A program made the position numbers and the translations under genes. A stretch of DNA of 40,419 nt from an uncultured Oscillospiraceae bacterium (GTDB lineage: Bacteria; Bacillota; Clostridia; Oscillospirales; Oscillospiraceae). This document shows positions 15,405 through 23,861 of this stretch, in pieces. Location of the stretch: assembly GCA_944385545.1 (NCBI GenBank), contig CALWXQ010000011.1:1-40419 (forward strand), given 5' to 3'. Position 1 is the stretch's first letter. Each line of letters starts with the position of its first letter. The notes beneath the pieces were generated by a model that saw only the letters and a list, made by a program, of their open reading frames with translations, searched no databases and was not told the DNA's origin.

Positions 15405-15779
15405 TATCACAATCCCAAGCTGTCCTTCCCTTTTCGTCAGGTAGGCGTCCTTGAGTTTTTCAATGTATTCAAATGGCTCGTCGGGATAAATGGGAATAAA
15501 CCTTCCGTTTTGCAGATCGCATTTTGGCACCAGAGTGAAGGACATTTCCCCTTCCCCCAGGCGTTTTACCGGCAGTCTGGTTTCCAGGCCGAAGCCGCCG
15601 CTCATAGGCACAACGATCCCCAGGCTTTCCCGGGCGTCGTTGCAGGAAACCAGCAGGCGGCATACCACATCCCCTGTCAGCTGGCACCGGCACAGAAAGC
15701 GATAGTATAGGCCCTGGCGGATCACCTGCACTTTTCCCATCATCTGCTTCCCGAAATAGACGCCATAGGTTCCTTCCAT
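15402..15779 (-). CDS. Unknown small protein downstream of MazF
   Basis: 125 residues, not recognised. It reads as a soluble beta-rich protein: repeated short strands (GTYGVYFGKQMMGKVQVIRQG, YYRFLCRCQL), three or four cysteines, and a C-terminal helix. ATG 15779 is chosen because a G-run (15813-15818 on the other strand) lies eight bases upstream. That G-run is also the 3' arm of a GC hairpin, which could limit its translation. It lies 50 bases downstream of the MazF gene and probably shares its transcript. Confidence 0.7.
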   Translation of the reverse strand: MEGTYGVYFGKQMMGKVQVIRQGLYYRFLCRCQLTGDVVCRLLVSCNDARESLGIVVPMSGGFGLETRLPVKRLGEGEMSFTLVPKCDLQNGRFIPIYPDEPFEYIEKLKDAYLTKREGQLGIVI

Positions 15780-15785
15780 AAGCAA

Positions 15786-15820
15786 CGCCCCCCTGCCGCA
15801 TTCTATGCCGCAGGGGGGCG
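15786..15820 (-). promoter_or_regulatory. GC-rich hairpin covering a ribosome-binding site
   Basis: CGCCCCCCTGC (15786-15796) pairs perfectly with GCAGGGGGGCG (15810-15820) around a 13-base loop. On the minus strand its 3' arm holds the G-run in front of ATG 15779. It could be a terminator after the MazF gene (no T-run) or a translation block. Confidence 0.55.
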
Positions 15821-15831
15821 AAGTATTCCAC

Positions 15832-16203
15832 TCAAGTGGTTCTGCTTCCGCCGGGCAGACCAAAGCTCACCGCAATGGCGTCATCCACCATTGCCATCTG
15901 CTTATCATCCAAATGCCCCATATGCTCCCGGAGGCGGCGCTTGTCGATGGTTCGGATCTGCTCCAGCAGAATAATGGAGTCCTTACTCAAACCAACGCTG
16001 CCGCCGCTGATGTTGATATGGGTCGGCAGCCTCGCCTTTCCGGTCTGGCTGGTAATGGCAGCGGCGATCACCGTCGGAGAATGCCGGTTGCCGGTATCAT
16101 TCTGAACAATGAGGACAGGCCGGGTGCCTCCCTGCTCGCTGCCCACCACCGGCGACAAATCGGCGTAAAATATGTCGCCGCGTTTCACTGATGTTTCGTT
16201 CAT
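15832..16203 (-). CDS. MazF/PemK-type mRNA interferase (EndoA-like)
   Basis: Sequence-specific endoribonuclease of the MazF family. 123 residues from ATG 16203, with GGAG ten bases upstream. Residues matching the EndoA active site are S22, R28 (GSEQGGTRPVLIVQND) and T51 (IAAAIT). In Bacillus subtilis the homologue ndoA follows acpS-ydcC-alr-ndoAI. Here a YdcC-like lipoprotein gene lies directly upstream and no alr or ndoAI is present, so no antitoxin is visible nearby. The protein appears intact. Confidence 0.93.
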   Translation of the reverse strand: MNETSVKRGDIFYADLSPVVGSEQGGTRPVLIVQNDTGNRHSPTVIAAAITSQTGKARLPTHINISGGSVGLSKDSIILLEQIRTIDKRRLREHMGHLDDKQMAMVDDAIAVSFGLPGGSRTT

Positions 16204-16343
16204 TGTCTTCACGCTCCGTGCATAATTCCCAGCGCTACCGTATGAGATCCATATGTAACGCGGTTAGGAATATTCTCCCACGGATCCATGGATTTTATAC
16301 GGTCTTGCCTGCAAAACATCCTATGCACGGCTTCCGCGGAATG

Positions 16344-16910
16344 CTACACGATTGTCCAATTTGTGACGCTCAGCGACAGAATGCGTCTGCCGTCATAGAG
16401 GATCTCTCCCCGTACAGGGACATTGTCCCCATTCAGCCAAATATCCAAATGCAGAGCGTCCTCCTGATAGCTGTCATCTATGGACAGCCGCAGCAGTTCT
16501 CCTTCTCTCCCCGCAGCGGTTATATATCCGCTGCGTAGCGTTTTGAGAAATACCCACGGTGCCATTACCGGGGTGATCTGCTCGTCCGCCATCAACGGAA
16601 ATTCCAGGGCGGTGTCACCGAAGGTCAGCTTTCCGCCGGCAGCGGAAACAACGCCGGTAACGCCGGCAATGGTTTCCGGCTCCGACACGGTAAAGTCCAA
16701 ATCCCCCATTTCGTTGCCCTGGCAGGACATCCCAAACTGGTACAGCTTATCCCCATAGTCCGCGGTGACCTGGACATCAAACTCACACGAAGACGCCTTC
16801 AGGATCTCTCCCCGCAGCGCCATAGCCCGTTCCATCTCCTCCGAGGCGTCGGAACACCCGGTCAGCACACACCCAAGGATCATCAGCAGCAGCAGTCCGG
16901 CTTTTTTCAA
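16344..16910 (-). CDS. LolA/YdcC-like lipoprotein
   Basis: 188 residues from TTG 16910 (GGGAGC upstream). Lipoprotein signal with LTGC lipobox (Cys about 18). The mature part is a string of beta strands (about 30-185), consistent with the LolA-like fold of YdcC, and its place between nnrD and mazF matches ydcC in Bacillus. Sequence similarity alone is too weak for certainty. It presumably works on the outer face of the membrane. Earlier in-frame starts would add an unlikely arginine-rich extension overlapping nnrD. Confidence 0.72.
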   Translation of the reverse strand: MKKAGLLLLMILGCVLTGCSDASEEMERAMALRGEILKASSCEFDVQVTADYGDKLYQFGMSCQGNEMGDLDFTVSEPETIAGVTGVVSAAGGKLTFGDTALEFPLMADEQITPVMAPWVFLKTLRSGYITAAGREGELLRLSIDDSYQEDALHLDIWLNGDNVPVRGEILYDGRRILSLSVTNWTIV

Positions 16911-16963
16911 GAAAGCTCCCCCATTCCGCCGCCTCCGGCGGCACAGTATGACTCCCCCGGCCC

Positions 16964-17812
16964 CTATTTCAGAAGCCGCGGAAGGCGGGAAAGCATGTCC
17001 GTAGGCAGCATGGCATACTGGCCCAGCTCCCGGGCGCACAGATCCCCGGCCGCCCCATGGAGCCATACACCGCAGGCCGCGGCGTCCAAGGGCTTCAGTC
17101 CCTGGCCCAGCAGACCGACGATCATCCCCGCCAGCACATCGCCGCTACCGCCGGTGGCCATCCCCGGATTGCCGGTAGTGTTGCGGTAGACGGTATGCCC
17201 GTCGGTAACGCAGGTGTCATGTCCCTTGAGCACCAGGATGCAGTTCCACTGCCGGGCATACAGTCCGGCGCTGGAAGGGCGATCCTTGCCAATCCTGCCC
17301 CCGAAGCGGACAAACTCCCCCTCATGGGGCGTCAGGATGGTTGGGTACTGCCTTCCCCGCAGAACATCCTTATGCGCCGAAAGCACATTTATGCCATCGG
17401 CATCCAAAACCACAGGACATTTTGCCTGCTTCAAAACCGTCTGCACCACAGAGCGCACACCATCCGACTGTCCCAGGCCGCAGCCGATCAACACGGCGTC
17501 TGTCCGTTCCAGTCGCCGGGATATTTCCACCGCGGCAGACGCGTCCAGCATTCCCCCCTGGTCAGGAAGGGGAAATACCACCGGTTCATGGAGCTTCACC
17601 GCCTCGATGGCGTAGATGCTCTCCGGCACCCCCAGATAAACCAGTCCCGCGCCGCAGCGCAGCGCGCCCATGGCCGCAAGGTATGCCGCTCCGGTAAAGC
17701 CCCGGCTGCCGCACAGGAGCAGGAGCCGCCCGAAATCGCCCTTGTGTCCCGTGGCCTTTCGCTCCGGCAGCAGGTCAAGGACGCTTTGGTGATCCAGCAG
17801 TTTTCTATCCAT
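16964..17812 (-). CDS. nnrD: ADP-dependent NAD(P)H-hydrate dehydratase
   Basis: Repairs damaged (hydrated) NADH and NADPH using ADP. 282 residues of the YjeF C-terminal/CARKD family. Motifs: KGDFGRLLLLCGSRGFTGAA near the N-terminus, VLDADGINVL, the LTPHEGEF segment, and the nucleotide-binding GNPGMATGGSGDVLAGMI near residue 215. The N-terminal epimerase domain (NnrE) fused in many bacteria is absent here, so it must be elsewhere in the genome. It heads the run nnrD-lipoprotein-mazF. Confidence 0.95.
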   Translation of the reverse strand: MDRKLLDHQSVLDLLPERKATGHKGDFGRLLLLCGSRGFTGAAYLAAMGALRCGAGLVYLGVPESIYAIEAVKLHEPVVFPLPDQGGMLDASAAVEISRRLERTDAVLIGCGLGQSDGVRSVVQTVLKQAKCPVVLDADGINVLSAHKDVLRGRQYPTILTPHEGEFVRFGGRIGKDRPSSAGLYARQWNCILVLKGHDTCVTDGHTVYRNTTGNPGMATGGSGDVLAGMIVGLLGQGLKPLDAAACGVWLHGAAGDLCARELGQYAMLPTDMLSRLPRLLK

Positions 17813-17839
17813 TCGGTTCCTCCCAGGGCGCTCGCCGCG

Positions 17840-19342
17840 TTAAAGGTGATACAGCTCGGTATATTTCTTGGTCAGATAATCGGTATAGTATTTCGCGTCG
17901 AACGGCCCGCAGACCTGGGTAAACAGCTCACCCGGCTTCATAAAGCTGGCGTGGCGATGGATCTTCTCTCGAAGCCAGCCGGTGACCTTGCTCAGATCCC
18001 CCTTCGCCACGTCCTGCCAGATATCCCCAAGCTGTCCTTCCATGACGCTCAGAATCTGTGGGCCGTAGGCGCTGCCCAGAGCGTAGGAGGGGAAGTAACC
18101 GATGCTGCCGCCGCTCCAATGGCTGTCCTGAAGACAGCCCTCCCGGTCGTTGGGGACTTCTACGCCCAGATACGCCTGGTAGAGCTGGTTCCACCGCTGG
18201 GGAATGTCCTTGACAGCCAGTTCATCGGCCATGAGCTGCTTTTCGATCTCGTAGCGCACCATGACATGCAGGGCGTAGGTAAGTTCGTCAGCCTCGGTGC
18301 GGATTAAGGAAGGCTGGGCCTTGTTGATGGCCCGGTAAAACATTTCCTCATCCACATCCGCCAGCTGCTCCGGGAACAGCTCCTTGGTTTTGGGAAAAAT
18401 CGCATGGACAAAGGCTCTGCTTCTGCCAATGATGTTCTCATAGAAGCGGCTCTGGCTTTCATGGATTCCCATGGAAACGCCGCCGGACAGAACGGTATCG
18501 TTGTAGCAGTCCGCGGCCCCCAATTCATACAAGGCATGACCGCCCTCATGGATCACAGAGAACATGGAGGAAACCAGGTTGTCTTCATAATAATGGGTAG
18601 TGATCCGCACGTCCTGATTCCTGAAATTGGTGGTATAGGGATGCTCCGTTTCAGCGATGCCGCAGTGCCTGCGATCGATGCCCATGACCTCCATCAGATA
18701 GTCAGAGAAGACCCGCTGCCGCTCCACGGGATAATGCCGGTACAGAAAGCCGTCATCCATGGGCCGGGCCTTGGACAACTTTTCCAAAAGCGGGACGATT
18801 GCCTTTCGCAGCTGGTCGAAGAACGCGTCCAGGGTCTGCATATTCAACCCTTCCTCATACTCGTTCAGCAGGGCGTCATAGGGCGCCATCTGAGGCTGGT
18901 AATAGCCGGCAAACTTCTTGTTGTAGGACACGATCTTCTCCAGATACGGGGCAAAGGAAGGGAAATCATTCTGATTTTTAGCCTTCTGCCAGACATTCTG
19001 CGCATCGTTGATCAGCACGGTGTAGGCAACATATTCCTCCTGGGGAAACCGGTGCATCCGGTCATAGTCTTTGCGGATCACCTCCACCTGCCGCTTCACC
19101 TGGGGAGACAGTTCGTCCCGATTCGCTTCCAGGCAGGAAAGCATTCCTTCCAGTCCAGGATCGGAAGTCAGCTCATACACCTTCTGGGACAACACCTCCA
19201 TGGTTCTGCCCCGCCCCTCCCAGGTATCGCTGGGGGCAGCCGTGGTGGCGTCTAAGTACAGCACGCCTATGGCATGTTGATAGGCGGACAAGGTACGCTG
19301 GTACTGCTCCAGCTGTTCCAGGGCCTTGGACACATCATTCAT
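17840..19342 (-). CDS. M32 family metallocarboxypeptidase
   Basis: Zinc carboxypeptidase of the thermostable carboxypeptidase 1 family, which removes C-terminal residues from peptides in the cytoplasm. 500 residues, full length, mostly helical. The zinc motif HEGGH lies at about 265-269 and further family motifs follow (GGVSMGIHESQSRFYEN, IRTEADELTYALH). ATG 19342 has AAAGGAG ten bases upstream; the GTG nine bases earlier is too close to that site. Single gene, divergent from pheST. Confidence 0.95.
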   Translation of the reverse strand: MNDVSKALEQLEQYQRTLSAYQHAIGVLYLDATTAAPSDTWEGRGRTMEVLSQKVYELTSDPGLEGMLSCLEANRDELSPQVKRQVEVIRKDYDRMHRFPQEEYVAYTVLINDAQNVWQKAKNQNDFPSFAPYLEKIVSYNKKFAGYYQPQMAPYDALLNEYEEGLNMQTLDAFFDQLRKAIVPLLEKLSKARPMDDGFLYRHYPVERQRVFSDYLMEVMGIDRRHCGIAETEHPYTTNFRNQDVRITTHYYEDNLVSSMFSVIHEGGHALYELGAADCYNDTVLSGGVSMGIHESQSRFYENIIGRSRAFVHAIFPKTKELFPEQLADVDEEMFYRAINKAQPSLIRTEADELTYALHVMVRYEIEKQLMADELAVKDIPQRWNQLYQAYLGVEVPNDREGCLQDSHWSGGSIGYFPSYALGSAYGPQILSVMEGQLGDIWQDVAKGDLSKVTGWLREKIHRHASFMKPGELFTQVCGPFDAKYYTDYLTKKYTELYHL

Positions 19343-19370
19343 AACGTACACGCTCCTTTATCGAATCTAT

Positions 19371-19404
19371 TTTATACCATAGCATGACGAACTTTTTTCG
19401 TCAA
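19371..19404 (-). promoter_or_regulatory. Promoter region of the M32 gene with inverted repeat
   Basis: Minus strand: TTGACG (19399-19404), 17 bases, TATGGT (19376-19381); alternatively an extended -10 TGGTATAAA at 19371-19379. A perfect inverted repeat TGACGAA/TTCGTCA (19385-19391/19397-19403) lies on the -35 side and could be an operator or a hairpin. Confidence 0.5.
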
Positions 19405-19430
19405 GTACCTTCCCCGGGGTTAAAAAACAC

Positions 19431-19459
19431 TTGCATATTTTTCGGGAATGTGTTAGGAT
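19431..19459 (+). promoter_or_regulatory. Promoter of pheST
   Basis: TTGCAT (19431-19436), 17-base spacer, TAGGAT (19454-19459), followed by the T-box leader. Confidence 0.65.
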
Positions 19460-19466
19460 AACGAAG

Positions 19467-19735
19467 ATATGATAAAAGCAAAGATCGGGCTGCCTGGTAT
19501 TGGTTTGACCACATACAGCGAGAGCGGGATGGTGTGAGCCGCTTGGGTGCAATGCAGGGCTTTCTCCCGGGAGCTGCCGCCTGAAGGACAAGTAGGGACG
19601 GACGGTTGACCTCGTTAGCGGTCTTGGATGTGTCAGCATCCGAAAAGCGCGCTCATTATCGGCGAATTGCGGGTGGTACCGCGGAAGGCATGCCTTTCGT
19701 CCCGCTGTTCGGTGAAATGGGCTTTTTTTATTGAA
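19467..19735 (+). ncRNA. T-box leader of pheST
   Basis: The conserved T-box core GGGTGGTACCGCG lies at 19671-19683, after a long stem I region with a GAGAGCGGG AG-type bulge and a GGTGTGAG loop. A T-run (19723-19729) follows, 30 bases before pheS, as in T-box attenuators. Uncharged tRNA-Phe should favour antitermination. A TTC at 19562-19564 may be the phenylalanine specifier, but I could not fix it from pairing alone. Confidence 0.92.
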
Positions 19736-19761
19736 AAAGTTATCCTTTAGGAGGAATCAAC

Positions 19762-20805
19762 ATGAAAGAACAACTTGAGCAGATCAAAAGCAGCGCTCTG
19801 GCTTCTCTGGAAGCCGCTTCCACCTCTGCCGCGCTGGAAGACCTGCGGGTAAAGCTTCTGGGCAAGAAGGGCGCGCTCACCGCCGTTCTGAAGCAGATGG
19901 GCAAACTCTCCCCAGAGGAGCGGCCAGTAATGGGCCAGCTGGCAAACTCCGTCCGGGCTTCCATTGAGGAAAAGCTGGAACAGCGCAAAGCCGCCATCAA
20001 CGCCGCCGCCCTGGAGGCCAAGCTTGCCGCGGAAGCCATCGACGTCACCATCCCCGGCGACGAAGTATCTCTGGGCCATCAGCATCCCATGAATCAGGTG
20101 CTTCAGCAAATCAAGGATATCTTTGTGGGCCTGGGCTATCAGGTGGTGGACGGCCCGGAAGTGGAGCTGGCAAGCTACAACTTCACCCGTTTGAACATTG
20201 AAGAAGGCCATCCCTCCCGGGACCGCTCCGACACCTTCTACTTTACCGACGACAACAGCGTTCTGCTGCGAACCCAGACCAGCCCCATGCAGATCCGCTA
20301 CATGGAAAATCACACCCCTCCCCTGTGCATGCTGGCGCCCGGCCGGGTATTCCGCAAAGATGAAGCCGACGCCACCCACTCCCCCATGTTCCATCAGATT
20401 GAAGGCCTGGTGGTGGACGAAAACATCACCATGGGCGATCTGAAGGGAGCCTTGATCACCATGATGCGCAAGATCTACGGGGAGGAATCCGTTATGCGGT
20501 TCCGTCCCCATCACTTCCCCTTCACCGAGCCCAGCTGCGAAATGGATATGCAGTGCCACAAATGCCACGGCACCGGCGAAATCGACGGTCAGGTCTGTTC
20601 CACCTGCCATGGTGAGGGTTGGATCGAGCTGCTGGGCGCAGGCATGGTGCATCCGGAGGTGCTGAGAAACTGCGGCATCGATCCGGAGAAATATTCCGGC
20701 TTTGCCTTCGGTATGGGCCTGGAGCGTATGGCCATGGGCCGGTTGAAGATCAATGACCTGCGGCTGATCTTTGACAATGACGTGCGGTTCCTGAACCAGT
20801 TCTAA
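19762..20805 (+). CDS. pheS: Phenylalanine--tRNA ligase alpha subunit
   Basis: Catalytic subunit of the alpha2-beta2 synthetase. 347 residues, normal. N-terminal coiled coil (1-90), then the class II core: motif 2 region LLRTQTSPMQIRYM and motif 3 FGMGLERMAMG near the C-terminus. A cysteine cluster (CHKCHGTG and CSTCHGEG, about 261-287) precedes the GWIELLGAGMVHP segment; similar knuckles occur in other PheS proteins. AGGAGG is well placed before the ATG. Followed by pheT after 13 bases. Confidence 0.98.
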   Translation: MKEQLEQIKSSALASLEAASTSAALEDLRVKLLGKKGALTAVLKQMGKLSPEERPVMGQLANSVRASIEEKLEQRKAAINAAALEAKLAAEAIDVTIPGDEVSLGHQHPMNQVLQQIKDIFVGLGYQVVDGPEVELASYNFTRLNIEEGHPSRDRSDTFYFTDDNSVLLRTQTSPMQIRYMENHTPPLCMLAPGRVFRKDEADATHSPMFHQIEGLVVDENITMGDLKGALITMMRKIYGEESVMRFRPHHFPFTEPSCEMDMQCHKCHGTGEIDGQVCSTCHGEGWIELLGAGMVHPEVLRNCGIDPEKYSGFAFGMGLERMAMGRLKINDLRLIFDNDVRFLNQF

Positions 20806-20818
20806 GGAGGAAGACAAT

Positions 20819-23206
20819 ATGAAGCTCAACAGAAAATGGCTCAATGAGGAGTTTGTAGATCTCAGCCATGTCTCTGACAAGGAATTCGTGGAAACACTGA
20901 CCCTGTTCGGTCAGAAGGTGGAAACTTATGAGCGGATGGACGCACAGATCAAAAACGTGGTGGTGGGCAAAGTCGTTTCCATTGTCCGTCATCAGAACTC
21001 CGATCATATGTGGGTGTGCCAGGTAGACGTGGGACAGGAGGAGCCTGTCCAGATCGTCACTGGCGCCCAGAACGTCCACGAAGGGGATCTGGTTCCCACC
21101 GCTGTGCACAATTCCTGGCTCCCCGGCGGCGTTCACATCACCAAGGGCAAGCTCCGGGGCGAGCAGTCCAACGGTATGCTCTGCTCCTTCGCGGAGCTGG
21201 GCCTGACCCAGAACGATCTTCCCGGCGCCTATGCCGACGGCATTTGGATCCTGAACGACGAAGACTGCAAACCCGGCGACGACATCAACCTGGTCATCGG
21301 CAACGACGATACCGTGGTGGATTTTGAGATCACCAACAACCGGCCTGACTGCTATTCCATCATCGGCCTGGCCCGGGAGGCAGCTGCCGCCTTCGGCAAG
21401 GAAATGAAGCACCACGAGCCTGTGGTCAAGGGCAGCGACGCCGGGGATATCTACAGCTATCTGGATGTGGAGGTTCCTGCGGTGCAGCTGTGCAACCGCT
21501 ATTCCTCCCGGATGGTGGCAAATGTGAAGGTCGGCCCCTCCCCTAAGTGGCTGCGGCAGCGGCTGCGTGCCAACGGTGTGCGCCCCATCAATAACATCGT
21601 AGACATCACCAACTACGTGATGCTGGAATACGGTCAGCCGATGCACGCCTTTGACTATCGCTACGTTTCCTCAGGCAAGATCGTGGTGCGGGAAGCCGAG
21701 GAGGGTGAAACGCTGGTGACCCTGGACGGCAACGTCCGGAATCTGAAGGCCGGTATGCTGGTCATTGCCGATGACAATAAGCCCATCGGTCTTGCGGGCA
21801 TCATGGGCGGCGAAAACTCCGAGATCGTGGACGACACCACCATGGTGGTCTTTGAATCCGCCAACTTCAACGGCACTTCCATTCGCCAGACCGCTCTGGC
21901 CCTGGGCATGCGCACCGAGGCTTCCGGCAAGTTCGAGAAGAACTTGGATCCCATGATGACCATTCCCGCCGTACAGCGGGCCTGCGAGCTGGTGGAGCTG
22001 CTGGACTGCGGCGATGTACTGGGCGGCGCCATTGACGTAATCAACCACGTCCCCGAAGAAAAATCCCTGCCCCTGGAGTGTGACAAGATCAACCGTCTTC
22101 TGGGTACGAACATCTCCCGGGAGGAAATGGTTCGCTATCTGACTCTGTTGGAGATCCCGGTGGAGGGCGATACCATCCATATCCCCTCCTTCCGCCCGGA
22201 TCTGAACCTGATGGCGGACATTGCCGAGGAGATCGGCCGCTCTTACGGCTACAACGAGATCCCCACCACCGCGTTTAAGACCTCCACCCAGGGCGGCTAC
22301 AGCGCGGATATGAAGCTGGAGACAAAGGCCGGCGTCCTGTGCCGGAGCCTGGGCTACAGCGAGATCATCACCTATTCCTTCGTCTCCCCCACCGTCTTCG
22401 ATCAGATCCGGCTCAACGCCGATTCTCCCCTGCGCAACGCGCTGAAGATCCAAAATCCTCTGGGCGAGGATACCTCCATCATGCGAACCATCGCCCTGCC
22501 CTCCATGCTGGAGATCCTCTCCAGAAACAACGCCTACCACAACAAAGCTGTGAAGCTCTATGAGCTTGCCAAAATCTATCTGCCCGTCCCCGGTCAGGCA
22601 TTGCCCGAGGAGCCGAAGATGCTGCTCCTGGGCACCTACGGCACCGACGAAACCTTCTTCACCCTGAAAGGCGAGCTGGAGGCCATCTTTGCCAGTCTGC
22701 GGCTGAAGAAGTCCGGCTATACCGCAGTAACGGACAATCCCAGCTATCACCCCGGACGCTGCGCCCGGATCACCATCGACGGTGCGGACGTTGGCGTCAT
22801 GGGCCAGGTGCACCCCCTGGTTGCCAAAAACTATGGCATGGATATGGACGTCTACTGCGCCGAGATCAACTTCACCAAGCTGCTGGACGGCCTGCTCCCG
22901 GACGTGACCTACACTCCCCTGCCTAAGTATCCCACCGTGTGGCGGGATCTGTCCCTGATCTGCGGCGAGGAGACCACCGTTGCCCAGATAGAGGATGTGA
23001 TCACAGCTGCCGCCGGCAAATTGCTGCGCAGTGTGAAGCTGTTCGATATCTACCGCGGCGCCGGCGTCCCCCAGGGAAAAAAGAGCATGGCCTTCACCCT
23101 GGAGCTCAGAGCCGATGACCGCACGTTAACCGATTCCGATTCCGAAGCCGTCACCGCAAAGGTTCTCACCGCCCTGAAGGAACGGCTGGACACGGTTCTC
23201 CGCTGA
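20819..23206 (+). CDS. pheT: Phenylalanine--tRNA ligase beta subunit
   Basis: 795 residues, full length. The N-terminal tRNA-binding (EMAP-like) domain (about 40-150) contains NSDHMWVCQVDVG and later GMLCSFAELGL; the B3/B4 editing region (about 210-385) contains TNYVMLEYGQPMHAFD; B5 and the pseudo-catalytic core follow, and the ferredoxin-fold anticodon-binding domain ends the protein (YPTVWRDLSLIC to the C-terminus). AAGGAGG precedes ATG 20819. Under the same T-box control as pheS. Confidence 0.98.
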   Translation: MKLNRKWLNEEFVDLSHVSDKEFVETLTLFGQKVETYERMDAQIKNVVVGKVVSIVRHQNSDHMWVCQVDVGQEEPVQIVTGAQNVHEGDLVPTAVHNSWLPGGVHITKGKLRGEQSNGMLCSFAELGLTQNDLPGAYADGIWILNDEDCKPGDDINLVIGNDDTVVDFEITNNRPDCYSIIGLAREAAAAFGKEMKHHEPVVKGSDAGDIYSYLDVEVPAVQLCNRYSSRMVANVKVGPSPKWLRQRLRANGVRPINNIVDITNYVMLEYGQPMHAFDYRYVSSGKIVVREAEEGETLVTLDGNVRNLKAGMLVIADDNKPIGLAGIMGGENSEIVDDTTMVVFESANFNGTSIRQTALALGMRTEASGKFEKNLDPMMTIPAVQRACELVELLDCGDVLGGAIDVINHVPEEKSLPLECDKINRLLGTNISREEMVRYLTLLEIPVEGDTIHIPSFRPDLNLMADIAEEIGRSYGYNEIPTTAFKTSTQGGYSADMKLETKAGVLCRSLGYSEIITYSFVSPTVFDQIRLNADSPLRNALKIQNPLGEDTSIMRTIALPSMLEILSRNNAYHNKAVKLYELAKIYLPVPGQALPEEPKMLLLGTYGTDETFFTLKGELEAIFASLRLKKSGYTAVTDNPSYHPGRCARITIDGADVGVMGQVHPLVAKNYGMDMDVYCAEINFTKLLDGLLPDVTYTPLPKYPTVWRDLSLICGEETTVAQIEDVITAAAGKLLRSVKLFDIYRGAGVPQGKKSMAFTLELRADDRTLTDSDSEAVTAKVLTALKERLDTVLR

Positions 23207-23292
23207 TCTATGTTATGGAAACTTATTAGATGATTTTAGCTGACTTTTTCCGGAAATAAGCAAGAATTAACAAAAAAATCCTGCTTAAGCTC

Positions 23293-23321
23293 TTTACAGC
23301 AGGACTTGTTTCGGTTATAAT
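23293..23321 (+). promoter_or_regulatory. Promoter of ireB
   Basis: TTTACA (23293-23298), 17-base spacer, TATAAT (23316-23321). The -35 falls in the loop side of a hairpin (CCTGC/GCAGG, 23279-23303) that may also end pheT transcripts. Confidence 0.75.
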
Positions 23322-23354
23322 GACAGCATTCTAATTGCAAGGAGGCTGAATACC

Positions 23355-23609
23355 ATGATGGATCAGAGCACCCAAAAATTCACCGTAGCCAACGAGGACA
23401 CAGAGAGTATGCGTCGTATTCTCCGGACTGTGTATGAGGCCTTGACCGAAAAAGGTTACAATCCCATCAACCAGATCGTCGGCTACCTCCTGACGGAGGA
23501 TCCGACCTACATCACCAACTACAACGGCGCCCGGAGCATGATCTGCAAAATCGATCGGGACGAGCTGTTGCAGGTGTTGATCCGGGACTACCTGTTCGAG
23601 AAGAACTGA
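23355..23609 (+). CDS. ireB: IreB family regulatory phosphoprotein
   Basis: 84 residues of the DUF965/IreB family. In Enterococcus the homologue is phosphorylated on N-terminal threonines by the PASTA kinase IreK and modulates cephalosporin resistance. Here the N-terminal region ([10 protein letters not shown]) also has threonines but is not identical. The conserved [21 protein letters not shown] and [20 protein letters not shown] segments are present. AGGAGG lies nine bases before ATG 23355. In many Bacillota it lies next to ruvX and a DUF1292 gene; here those are absent and it stands alone with promoter and terminator. Confidence 0.96.
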   Translation: MMDQSTQKFTVANEDTESMRRILRTVYEALTEKGYNPINQIVGYLLTEDPTYITNYNGARSMICKIDRDELLQVLIRDYLFEKN

Positions 23610-23617
23610 CCCAAAGC

Positions 23618-23655
23618 CAAGAGGCTTTTGCTCGCGCAAAGGCCTCTTGTTTTTT
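23618..23655 (+). terminator. Terminator of ireB
   Basis: CAAGAGGC (23618-23625) pairs with GCCTCTTG (23642-23649), extended inwards by TTTTGC/GCAAAG, and is followed by six T (23650-23655). Confidence 0.92.
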
Positions 23656-23802
23656 GACAGCCGGCACAGACCGTCCCAGGCTCTGCGCCGCTGTCCGCGA
23701 ACCTTGCCAATTTCATAGGTTTCCTCCGTCGTTCCTTTTCATCCTCTTTTCAGAAAATGTTGGTAATTTCCGGCATTCCACCCCGTTTAGCACAGAATAT
23801 AC

Positions 23803-23831
23803 TTGACATTTTTGTAACAATGTGTTACAAT
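23803..23831 (+). promoter_or_regulatory. Consensus promoter with embedded palindrome
   Basis: TTGACA (23803-23808), 17-base spacer, TACAAT (23826-23831). Spacer and -10 are overlapped by a perfect inverted repeat TTGTAACA-ATG-TGTTACAA (23812-23830), a likely repressor site. It drives the 96-residue protein gene. Confidence 0.85.
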
Positions 23832-23861
23832 CTGTTTACATTTTGTTTAGGAGGTATTTTT

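Noticed and set aside
19562..19564. Definite phenylalanine specifier codon of the T-box
   Set aside because: The TTC is present but I could not place it with confidence in the specifier loop by hand folding, so it is only mentioned.
23279..23303. Terminator pointing left after pheT
   Set aside because: The CCTGC/GCAGG hairpin has its T-run only on the minus strand, where no gene runs towards it. Its main support is as part of the ireB promoter region.
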